Shown here: in pieces, positions 1-5,701 of the stretch
How the letters are laid out: each line of letters opens with the position of its first letter
How positions within the stretch are numbered: the first letter of the stretch is position 1
Assembly: GCA_029939815.1 (NCBI GenBank)
Contig: JAOZSF010000117.1
Location: forward strand, 1 to 6,571
DNA: 6,571 nucleotides
Direction of reading: 5' to 3'
Origin: a bacterium
GTDB taxonomy: Bacteria; Auribacterota; UBA3054; B51-G9
Position numbers and translations under genes: made by a program
Notes under the pieces: model-generated
Seen by the model: only the letters and a program-made list of their open reading frames with translations
The model's database searches: none
Told to the model about the DNA's origin: nothing

Positions 1-55
1 ACTCTTAAAAAACAATTTACCAATCTTAACTTTTTAAGGGGCTGCTAAATAAGCT

Positions 56-61
56 GGGGAG
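56..61 (+). promoter_or_regulatory. Ribosome binding site of the O-antigen ligase-like gene
   Basis: GGGGAG sits six bases before the ATG at 68 and is the best Shine-Dalgarno match near the 5' end of this frame, so it fixes the start. I could not identify a convincing promoter in the 55 bases before it, so the gene may be transcribed from further upstream. Confidence 0.6.
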
Positions 62-67
62 TATTAA

Positions 68-2296
68 ATGCTGAGACAAAGACAAATCCGAAAATTATTG
101 AGACTCTTATTGAATATGATCTTTAGGATTCAGGAATTTCTTTGCCGTCATCGATATTTTATATCCGGAATATTTTTGCCCTGGTATATTTGGTCATTAT
201 TATTTTATCCCGAACCCAGACTTTGGTGGTTAGCTACATCCTTAAGCTGTATATTAGTAAGTATTAGTTTCCTTTACCCGCGCAGCATATTATACTGGAT
301 AATTCCATGCATTTTTCTGTTTAACAATATCCGTATGTTCAAACTGCCGTGGCCGTATATAAAGATCGGGTATATCAGTGCTTTGGCTATATGTTTTGCT
401 GCTTCATTCGTTATATATAAGCAGCGGGATAATGAAAAAGAAAACCCCGCTTTCAGCATAGATTTCCAACTTTTTTTTATTGCTCTTTTTATTGCCGCAT
501 TGCTTGGGATCATTTCCCAATTTACGCCTAATCAGCTTTCTTCAATGGCAGAGTTAAAAATGCAGCTGCGCGTTATTCCTTTTATAAGCCAGGAAGACAA
601 TTTTATTTCGATGAGATTTTTATGGTTATGGTGCTGCGGAATCTCATTATATTGGGCAATGCTTAAATTAATCCGGAACAGCAAAGATATTAAAATACTG
701 TTATGGAGCGTTCAATGGTCTAGTCTGCCTGTATCAATATTCGGTCTTTATTCCTATATGACCCGCACTTATATGGTTGATTTTTACGTTTACGAGCGAA
801 GGATTTGTTCAACATTTTCTTCGCCGGCAGTTCTTGCTGACGTATTAACGGTAGTTTTAATAATTGGGGTTTATTTATTTAGAAATAGTAAATCATGGTT
901 GTCAAAATCAGCACTTGCTGTTCTTATTTTGTTTCAATTTATTACGATCATTTTAAGTGGTTGTCGTGCTAACATAATTATTCTTGCTCTTTTCGGATTA
1001 ACATGGTTATTAATTTACACTATTAAAAATATTATCAGACATAACTGGAAAGCTGTGGCTGTTCTTTTGTTTATTGTTTCAACGTTAATCATCTCGGCAG
1101 TTGAATTACCAAAGATTGATTTTATAAAGCACACACCTTTGGTAGAAAGAATTTCTTTTTGGAAAAGTTCAATTACCAGAAAACATAATTTGTCATCCAC
1201 TCTATTTGAAGGTAGAAAATGGCATTGGGAATGCGGAATAAAAATGGTGAGCAGTTCTCCGTTATGGGGAATCGGCTGCGGACTTTTCGAACAGGAATAC
1301 TCCAAATTCAAAGTGAAAAACGATATGTTTAGCATTGCACGCGCACACAATGTTCCGCTGCGAATTCTTGCTGAGGGCGGAATAATAACATTCGTTTTAT
1401 TTTTAATTTTCCTTATATTGACATTTATACGTTTCTCCCGTGCTTTTTTTCGTAATGCAAATATTTTTGCACATGAGTACTCATTATATCTTCAAATGAT
1501 TTCTGTAAGTTTTCTGGCATTCTTATTATTGTCATTATTTTCAGATATTATACTTATAAGAGAAGAATGTGTATTCTTTTTAGCTGTTATTTCGGCTTGC
1601 GCGGCAAGATCATATAGTAAACTCCCCGACTTTTCCGAGGATAATTTTTTATTTTTTCGGGAGAAGTGGAGAAAAGTTGAGCGGAGAATGCAGCGCGGTT
1701 TTCGAATGTTTGGCTGGGACTATCTCTGTAAAACACCTTTGAGCCGATTATTAAAGATTGCAGCCATTGGAATTCTTTTCGCGCTTTTTATTTTAGGTCT
1801 TTCGAATGCAAAGTCACGCCGGTTAATTAAATCAAGAGCAGGCAGATTATCTTATGGATTTTATAATAAAGTTCCGGGCGGTTCTTCAAAGCATCAATGG
1901 CATTCAATGGGAAATCACGCTTTAACGGAATCGAAAATTAATAAAGACATTTTTTATTTTGGCTACAGAGCTGTAAATGCGAAAATGGCAACTTTAGGGC
2001 TTAAATTAAAGCTTTACATTAACAATATATCAACTGCGACTCTTTCACTCAATTCAACCGAGGAACGCTGGATTTGTTGTGATATGACCGGGCTTAAAGA
2101 TCAGTATGTAAAGATTGAATTTAAAACGGATAAAACTTTTATTCCAATGAAAGAGCATTGGTTTGCTGATAATTATTCATACGGAGCTGTAATAACAAAG
2201 CCTATATGGATCAACATGAATTCTAAGTATCTTGAAAAAAATAAAAAAGCAACCTGGGTAACAAAATGGAAGAAACCAGAAGATAACCATCGGTAA
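68..2296 (+). CDS. O-antigen ligase/polymerase-like (Wzy/WaaL-type) membrane protein with C-terminal beta-rich extension
   Basis: Probable inner-membrane glycan ligase or polymerase that transfers or joins undecaprenyl-linked polysaccharide at the periplasmic face. About ten or more hydrophobic segments span residues 31-515, with one more at about 562-580. The Wzy_C-type core is recognisable: STFSSPAVLADVL (248-260), LSGCRAN (296-302; Arg300), then R383..W..G followed by SPLWGIGCGLFEQEY (397-411), and ARAHNVPLRILAEGGI (424-439) with the family's HN pair (His427). A long loop at about 345-425 fits the catalytic periplasmic loop. After the last helix, residues 590-742 form a soluble segment rich in alternating hydrophobic residues (for example LGLKLKLYINN at 643-653), ending in a basic tail; a carbohydrate-binding-like beta sandwich is my inference. 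At 742 aa it is longer than usual (about 400-450). The start is supported by GGGGAG six bases upstream. Ligase and polymerase cannot be separated by sequence reading. It converges on the minus-strand operon. Confidence 0.82.
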   Translation: MLRQRQIRKLLRLLLNMIFRIQEFLCRHRYFISGIFLPWYIWSLLFYPEPRLWWLATSLSCILVSISFLYPRSILYWIIPCIFLFNNIRMFKLPWPYIKIGYISALAICFAASFVIYKQRDNEKENPAFSIDFQLFFIALFIAALLGIISQFTPNQLSSMAELKMQLRVIPFISQEDNFISMRFLWLWCCGISLYWAMLKLIRNSKDIKILLWSVQWSSLPVSIFGLYSYMTRTYMVDFYVYERRICSTFSSPAVLADVLTVVLIIGVYLFRNSKSWLSKSALAVLILFQFITIILSGCRANIIILALFGLTWLLIYTIKNIIRHNWKAVAVLLFIVSTLIISAVELPKIDFIKHTPLVERISFWKSSITRKHNLSSTLFEGRKWHWECGIKMVSSSPLWGIGCGLFEQEYSKFKVKNDMFSIARAHNVPLRILAEGGIITFVLFLIFLILTFIRFSRAFFRNANIFAHEYSLYLQMISVSFLAFLLLSLFSDIILIREECVFFLAVISACAARSYSKLPDFSEDNFLFFREKWRKVERRMQRGFRMFGWDYLCKTPLSRLLKIAAIGILFALFILGLSNAKSRRLIKSRAGRLSYGFYNKVPGGSSKHQWHSMGNHALTESKINKDIFYFGYRAVNAKMATLGLKLKLYINNISTATLSLNSTEERWICCDMTGLKDQYVKIEFKTDKTFIPMKEHWFADNYSYGAVITKPIWINMNSKYLEKNKKATWVTKWKKPEDNHR

Positions 2297-2455
2297 GCCG
2301 GATTCAATTATTTTAATAACTTAGGCAGGAATTTCCCTTCTGAATAATAAAAATACATTTTTACTTTATTGCCTTATAATCACTTCGGATTTTATTTTAA
2401 GGGATGACTAAATAAAGTGCAAAACGTGAAGCGTATTATTATTAACTTTTGAAAA

Positions 2456-2806
2456 TCACAGTTCGGTATATTTAACGGCTCGTCCTTTGACTTTATCGAC
2501 AGGATATTTTGCGGCATTTTTATCTATCTTTTTATCTGCGGCTTTAATAATATCTATATTTAAATCGTTAGCCATAAGAATAGAATAAAGCAAAATGTCC
2601 GAAAGTTCATCCGCAATATTCTCCCGCTGAACGGGATCACTTAAAAGCTTTTTTGATTCTTCATCGGTTTTCCATTGGAATATTTCAAGCAATTCTGCCG
2701 ATTCAAGAACAATCGACAAAGCGATATTCCTTGCAGAATGATATTGTTTCCAGTTCCGTTCTTCACGGAATTTCAACGCTTTAGTAATAAGAGCATCAAG
2801 TTGCAT
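2456..2806 (-). CDS. MazG-like nucleotide pyrophosphohydrolase (RS21-C6/dCTPase-like)
   Basis: A 116-residue all-alpha NTP pyrophosphohydrolase, expected to hydrolyse (d)NTPs to the monophosphate and PPi in the cytoplasm, cleaning up non-canonical or excess nucleotides. The Mg-binding signature of the superfamily is present: ESAE (Glu35, Glu38; Glu41 follows) and ELSD (Glu67, Asp70), matching EXXE...EXXD. Other marks of the RS21-C6/DCTPP1-like branch are RNWKQYHSARNIALS (Trp19, His23, Asn27), FQW at 43-45, and the C-terminal KYPVDKVKG (100-108). Length is normal for the short single-domain bacterial form. It is the last gene of the minus-strand operon: its ATG lies nine bases past the stop of the lipoprotein gene, with only a weak ribosome binding site, so translational coupling is likely. 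The preferred nucleotide (dCTP or other) cannot be told from sequence. Confidence 0.9.
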   Translation of the reverse strand: MQLDALITKALKFREERNWKQYHSARNIALSIVLESAELLEIFQWKTDEESKKLLSDPVQRENIADELSDILLYSILMANDLNIDIIKAADKKIDKNAAKYPVDKVKGRAVKYTEL

Positions 2807-2815
2807 TAGAAATAA

Positions 2816-3469
2816 TCAGAAGTTAATCTGAGCAACAGCATTATGCAGTGTCACGCCGCGCAGCAGCGTTCTCCGCAAATAAGCACGAACATCAGACGTT
2901 GACCATGTTGAAGTAGAATAAGCTTCACTTTTGATTCTTTGATGATCAATTCTTTCGTTTGAATCCAAATCGTAAACGACAACATCAACATTAAAGTCAG
3001 CTTTATAAGTAAGCCAGTAAATAAAATTCCAGTTTGCTCCTTCGCCAACAGCATAACAGCCGTTTATGCGGAAACACAGCAGGTATGAAGCGCCGAGTTT
3101 ATCAGCTTCTTCTCTGCTTTTCACGATTACGACTCTTCGAAAGACATCATAACCGCGAAGTCTGTTATAAATTGCGAGCGCGAAATCTTCGTATGGATTA
3201 TTCAATCCGCTTACTTCACCTTTTCCGTACAGCAATGCGGGAGCGAACCATGCTTTATTTTCCTGTTCCTGCGCGGTTATGTAAGCCGGATTTAATTTAC
3301 CAAGCGGCATAATAGCAAGAATTTTGTCGTTATGCCCGCGTTCGGCAAGTATCAAAGGTTTCGGTTGAGTAATTTCACTCGTTGCACAACCTGAAATTAC
3401 CGTCAACAAAGTGACAATTCCCAATACCTTTACAATATTTTTTTTGATTAGTGATAATGTTTTCTTCAT
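2816..3469 (-). CDS. Putative outer-envelope lipoprotein of unrecognised family
   Basis: A 217-residue lipoprotein. It has a basic N-terminus (MKKTLSLIKK), a hydrophobic core at 12-24, and the lipobox ISGC with Cys28 as the lipidated residue; Ala29 at +2 does not suggest inner-membrane retention. The mature part has alternating beta and alpha character: KILAIMPLGKL (49-59), an amphipathic stretch NPYEDFALAIYNRLRGYDVF (91-110), RRVVIVKSREEADKLGASYL (111-130), then two beta strands around 128-137 and 158-168 (DFNVDVVVYDLDSN). The pattern 'short strand, helix, strand, GA-x-YLL' resembles small CsgG/TolB-N/GNA1162-like lipoproteins that sit at the outer membrane, but I do not recognise the family and assign no function. 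GGUAA-AUG with AGAAAAGG just upstream gives a reasonable ribosome binding site. It follows the OmpA-type lipoprotein by 40 bases and precedes the MazG-like gene by nine, so a joint transcript is likely. Confidence 0.75.
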   Translation of the reverse strand: MKKTLSLIKKNIVKVLGIVTLLTVISGCATSEITQPKPLILAERGHNDKILAIMPLGKLNPAYITAQEQENKAWFAPALLYGKGEVSGLNNPYEDFALAIYNRLRGYDVFRRVVIVKSREEADKLGASYLLCFRINGCYAVGEGANWNFIYWLTYKADFNVDVVVYDLDSNERIDHQRIKSEAYSTSTWSTSDVRAYLRRTLLRGVTLHNAVAQINF

Positions 3470-3509
3470 TTACCTTTTCTCAGGTTGAAGTTAAACACAT
3501 TGAAGTGCG

Positions 3510-4349
3510 TTATTTAAAACCATGCGGAACTGCCGCTGGTCTGTTAGGCATTAAAGTAATTACAACCCGGCGATTCATCCTCTGACCGTCCGGAGTTGAA
3601 GGATCAGCAATAGGTCTTTCAGAACCATAGCCTGCAACAGCAAGATGCTTTTCGTCAATCAACTTTCTGTCGCCAAAATAATGAAGCACTGCAAGCGCGC
3701 GGGCAGAAGATAGTTCCCAGTTTGAGCGATAACCGGTTGACGAAACTTCACTCGGGTCTGTATGACCTTCAATAGCAACATAATAATCAGGATATTCTTC
3801 AGTAACCGAGCGACCGATCTCATCAAGAACAGGATAGATAGCTTCTTTTAATTTAGCGCGTCCTGGTTCAAACAAAACTTCAGAAACAAGCGTAACCTGT
3901 AAAACTCCTTCCGGGGTGGTATCTACACGAACATATCTCCCATCCGCATTAATAGCATCCGCCATAGTATAACTTGCGGCGATCAATTTTTCATTTTGCG
4001 CCATCAGGTATCTATTTTTTGCTTCCATAAGAGCGAGTCTTTTTTCGTATTCCGCCAGAGTTTTTGTAGTAACGACCGCGGCCCCTGTTTCAGGATTATA
4101 GTCGGCATATTCTTCTTTCATTCTGGCTTTATGCACTTCATAAACTTCGCCTGCAACCATACCGAGCAAAGCCCCTGTGCCTGCGCCGACACCGGCGCCT
4201 ACAGCCACTCCGACGCCACCGCCCGCGGCACCTATTCCGGCGCCGACACCGCCGCCTATAAGTGCTCCTATAAGGGTACCGCGCTGGATATTTGTACATC
4301 CGGTCAGCAAAGCGATTGCTAATAATACACAAGTAATTTGGCGTTTCAT
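3510..4349 (-). CDS. Glycine-zipper OmpA-family lipoprotein (YiaD-like)
   Basis: A 279-residue lipoprotein expected to tether the envelope to peptidoglycan. The lipobox is LTGC, with Cys18 lipidated. Residues 24-67 form a glycine zipper (GALIGGGVGAGIGAAGGG and following), a membrane-inserting or oligomerising segment. Residues 92-127 (TLAEYEKRLALMEAKNRYL...) look like a coiled-coil linker. The OmpA C-terminal domain covers about 150-268: VLFEPGRAKLK, IEGHTD with Asp198, SNWELSSARA with Arg217, GYGSERPIAD, and NRRVVI. Asp198 and Arg217 align with the Asp and Arg that grip meso-diaminopimelate in OmpA and MotB-type domains, so binding should be functional. Order and length resemble E. coli YiaD, though a bit longer. 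The start codon overlaps the DedA stop as ATGA and has a strong GGAGG. Base composition over the zipper (about 4140-4270) is locally GC-rich because of Gly/Ala codons, not because of transfer. Confidence 0.93.
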   Translation of the reverse strand: MKRQITCVLLAIALLTGCTNIQRGTLIGALIGGGVGAGIGAAGGGVGVAVGAGVGAGTGALLGMVAGEVYEVHKARMKEEYADYNPETGAAVVTTKTLAEYEKRLALMEAKNRYLMAQNEKLIAASYTMADAINADGRYVRVDTTPEGVLQVTLVSEVLFEPGRAKLKEAIYPVLDEIGRSVTEEYPDYYVAIEGHTDPSEVSSTGYRSNWELSSARALAVLHYFGDRKLIDEKHLAVAGYGSERPIADPSTPDGQRMNRRVVITLMPNRPAAVPHGFK

Positions 4350-5038
4350 TCTGTTTCCTCCGGAGAAAGAACGTTATTCTTCTTCATTATAATTTTATGA
4401 GTTAAGATATAAATAATCACTATTACTACAATAAATAATAAAATCCATAGATAATTTTCATGCAAAAATGCCTTCCCTTTATATACCAGCTCTTTATAAG
4501 TCATATCACTTGCTAAACTGGCAAGATAATATCCTGTACCGGCAAGCAGAGCCGTCCAAACAGTTGCACCGAGCGTAGTATAAAAAGTAAATTTTCCGAG
4601 CGGCATTTTCGACAATCCTGCCGGGATTGATATCAATTGCCTTATAGCCGGAAGCAATCTGCAGATAAAAGTAGTAATATCGCCGTATTTATTAAATATT
4701 TCTTCTGCTCTGTCAATTGTTTCGGCTTTCAGAAAAACATATTTGCCGTATTTATGCAAAATAGGGCGACCAAGTTTTAATGATAAATAATAATTAATAT
4801 ACGCACCGAAAATCGAGCCTAATACTCCGCAAAGGACGACAACTATCAAATCCAATATCGGATTACCAAAGAGCAGTTCACCTCTGTAAGCGAGGAATCC
4901 CGCCGGAACCATTACGACCTCACTTGGAAAAGGAATAAAAGAACTTTCAATTGTCATTAAAACAAAAACAATTAAAAATCCCCATAAATGAGCATGCGCG
5001 GCAATTTGTTCAATATGTCCAACCAATATATCAGTCAT
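4346..5038 (-). CDS. DedA-family (SNARE-associated/VTT domain) membrane protein
   Basis: A 230-residue polytopic inner-membrane protein of the DedA superfamily (PF09335 type), whose characterised members move undecaprenyl phosphate or phospholipids across the membrane. Family hallmarks are E31..IPFPSE40 (the re-entrant-loop acidic residues and prolines), GVLGSIFGAYINYYLSLKLG (71-90), and FICRLLPAIRQLISIPAG (124-141) with the conserved Arg127, Pro130, Arg133 and Gly141. GATVWTALLAGTGYYLA (157-173) follows, and a last helix spans 196-214. Length is typical. It lies 42 bases after the zinc-ribbon gene and its stop overlaps the next start by four bases, so it is co-transcribed with the envelope lipoproteins. 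No clear Shine-Dalgarno sequence is seen before the ATG. Given the O-antigen ligase-like gene nearby, a carrier-lipid recycling role is attractive but inferential. Confidence 0.92.
   Translation of the reverse strand: MTDILVGHIEQIAAHAHLWGFLIVFVLMTIESSFIPFPSEVVMVPAGFLAYRGELLFGNPILDLIVVVLCGVLGSIFGAYINYYLSLKLGRPILHKYGKYVFLKAETIDRAEEIFNKYGDITTFICRLLPAIRQLISIPAGLSKMPLGKFTFYTTLGATVWTALLAGTGYYLASLASDMTYKELVYKGKAFLHENYLWILLFIVVIVIIYILTHKIIMKKNNVLSPEETE
4357..4361 (-). promoter_or_regulatory. Strong ribosome binding site of the OmpA-type lipoprotein gene
   Basis: GGAGG on the minus strand, seven bases before the ATG at 4349 and inside the last codons of the DedA gene. It is the best Shine-Dalgarno sequence in the operon, so the OmpA lipoprotein is probably made at higher levels than its neighbours despite the overlapping stop and start. 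Confidence 0.7.
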
Positions 5039-5051
5039 AATTATTAATTAA

Positions 5052-5066
5052 CTGCATTAAATGCAG
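5052..5066 (-). repeat. Small inverted repeat between zinc-ribbon and dedA-like genes
   Basis: CTGCAT-TTA-ATGCAG on the minus strand: a 6-bp perfect stem with a 3-base loop in the 42-base intergenic gap. It is not followed by a T tract, so it is not a good terminator. It may affect mRNA processing or be chance. Confidence 0.35.
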
Positions 5067-5080
5067 AAGTTTGCGTATTA

Positions 5081-5452
5081 TCAACTTTGCATATTCAGCG
5101 GTTCTACCCGAAATCGGAAAATCGTTTCCTTTCCGTCCATTTTAAGTGTCAACATTGTATTCAGCCGTGTAAGCAAAAGTCTATATGGTATTTTGACCTC
5201 TTCATCGCCAAACGCAATTGCTACATTAGTGGTGTCAAGCATATCTCTTACATTATGAACCGCTTCAAGAAGCTGTTCGAATCTAACTATCTGATCGAAA
5301 AACTTTTCGTTGAAAAAATATTTTTTATTACATTCTTTACAAGTCAAAACATCATCGTGTTCCATTTTCAGAATGGAAAAAGAAATATTTGAACCACAGC
5401 CTGTGCATTTAAATTCTATATGGTTTGCGTCTGAGTATTTTACAGAAGTCAT
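5081..5452 (-). CDS. Small zinc-ribbon protein of unknown function
   Basis: A 123-residue cytoplasmic protein I do not recognise by name. A four-cysteine zinc ribbon fills the N-terminal third: C16-T-G-C19 and C38-K-E-C41, with 18 residues between the pairs and beta-like sequence (SNISFSIL) between them. It is followed by a helical stretch at 48-73 (EKFFDQIVRFEQLLEAVHNV) and then alternating strand segments at about 76-116 (VAIAFGDEEVKIPYRLLLTR, KETIFRFRVEPL). The frame is open 28 codons further upstream, but that extension would start upstream of the -10 box of the promoter at 5522-5550 and has intergenic-like sequence. I therefore take the internal ATG at 5452 (MTSVKYSD). The ribosome binding site is weak. 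It is the first gene of the five-gene operon. Zinc binding is inferred from the cysteine pattern; DNA, RNA or protein binding are all possible. Confidence 0.72.
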   Translation of the reverse strand: MTSVKYSDANHIEFKCTGCGSNISFSILKMEHDDVLTCKECNKKYFFNEKFFDQIVRFEQLLEAVHNVRDMLDTTNVAIAFGDEEVKIPYRLLLTRLNTMLTLKMDGKETIFRFRVEPLNMQS

Positions 5453-5462
5453 AGTTTTACGT

Positions 5463-5484
5463 CCGGGATTAATCCCGGGATTAA
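5463..5484. repeat. Two overlapping perfect 16-bp palindromes in the operon leader
   Basis: CCGGGATTAATCCCGG (5463-5478) and TTAATCCCGGGATTAA (5469-5484) are each perfect palindromes and share ten bases. Equivalently this is a 12-bp unit repeated almost twice. They sit 11-32 bases before the zinc-ribbon ATG and downstream of the predicted transcription start. As DNA they could bind a dimeric regulator in two registers; as RNA they could form two mutually exclusive hairpins next to the weak ribosome binding site. Confidence 0.6.
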
Positions 5485-5521
5485 AAAGTTGCTGATTAAC
5501 TACTATATAAGCCGATATAAA

Positions 5522-5550
5522 ATTATAGCAAATCAAGATTTGAATTGCAA
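5522..5550 (-). promoter_or_regulatory. Predicted sigma-70-type promoter of the five-gene operon
   Basis: On the minus strand, TTGCAA (5550-5545, 4 of 6 to the -35 consensus) is separated by exactly 17 bases from a perfect TATAAT (5527-5522). Transcription would begin near 5515, leaving a leader of about 60 bases before the zinc-ribbon ATG at 5452. Position, direction and spacing all fit. Confidence 0.65.
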
Positions 5551-5568
5551 CATATCGAAAACTGTTGC
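5529..5568. promoter_or_regulatory. Operator-like inverted repeats over the operon promoter
   Basis: Two dyads overlap the promoter. CAAATC-AA-GATTTG (5529-5542) lies wholly in the 17-bp spacer between -35 and -10. GCAACA-N10-TGTTGC (5547-5568) overlaps the -35 box and extends upstream. Such positions are typical of repressor or MerR-type sites. No regulator gene is visible in the window, so this is inference from placement and symmetry. Confidence 0.4.
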
Positions 5569-5584
5569 CTATGCGCTAAAAACA

Positions 5585-5630
5585 CAAGCGGCAAAAAATG
5601 TTGATTGCAATCAACATTTTTTGCCGTTTG
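5585..5630 (-). terminator. Very strong hairpin, likely terminator of the PEP-CTERM-like gene
   Basis: 5589-5626 is a 38-bp perfect palindrome (CGGCAAAAAATGTTGATTG and its exact complement). Beyond a single mismatch on the minus strand (a G-U pair on the plus strand), three further pairs extend the stem to 5585-5630. It begins 32 bases after the stop of the minus-strand gene ending at 5662, and a TGTGTTTTT stretch follows it on that strand, so an intrinsic terminator is the natural reading. It also insulates the next promoter. Confidence 0.65.
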
Positions 5631-5666
5631 AAAAGTTTAAGTTAAACCAAAAATTATTTTCTTACT

Positions 5667-5701
5667 TTAAAATAATAAATAATAAATGATAAATAGTAAA
5701 T
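5667..5701 (-). repeat. Heptanucleotide tandem repeat encoding the PEP-CTERM-like transmembrane stretch
   Basis: On the minus strand the units are ATTTACT, ATTTATC, ATTTATT, ATTTATT and a degenerate ATTTTAA. They lie inside the coding sequence, just after VPEP and a TTTTT run, and encode most of the hydrophobic tail. Because seven is not a multiple of three, each unit shifts the codon phase, and ATTTATT cycles through I-Y-Y-L-L-F-I in every frame without a stop. Confidence 0.8.

Noticed and set aside
1..48. Possible C-terminal tail of an upstream plus-strand gene, open to a TAA at 46
   Set aside because: Fifteen codons in an AT-rich stretch carry no recognisable signal, and another frame is open for almost as long.
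2375..2380. TATAAT-like box on the plus strand
   Set aside because: No -35 partner at suitable spacing and no plus-strand gene downstream.
2297..2455. Intrinsic terminator between the converging genes, e.g. TAAAAAT-AC-ATTTTTA at 2348-2363
   Set aside because: The stem is all A-T with a 2-base loop; no GC-rich hairpin with a T tract is present on either strand.
4138..4392. Proline/alanine-rich and arginine-rich readings in other frames over the glycine-zipper region
   Set aside because: They mirror the Gly/Ala-rich codons of the OmpA-type lipoprotein; no ribosome binding site or family resemblance.
5453..5536. N-terminal 28-residue extension of the zinc-ribbon protein
   Set aside because: It would start upstream of a perfect TATAAT in a good promoter and contains the palindromic leader; the internal ATG at 5452 is more likely.
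5489..5689. Plus-strand frame across the intergenic hairpin
   Set aside because: It runs through the promoter, terminator hairpin and heptamer repeat with no ribosome binding site or protein-like composition.
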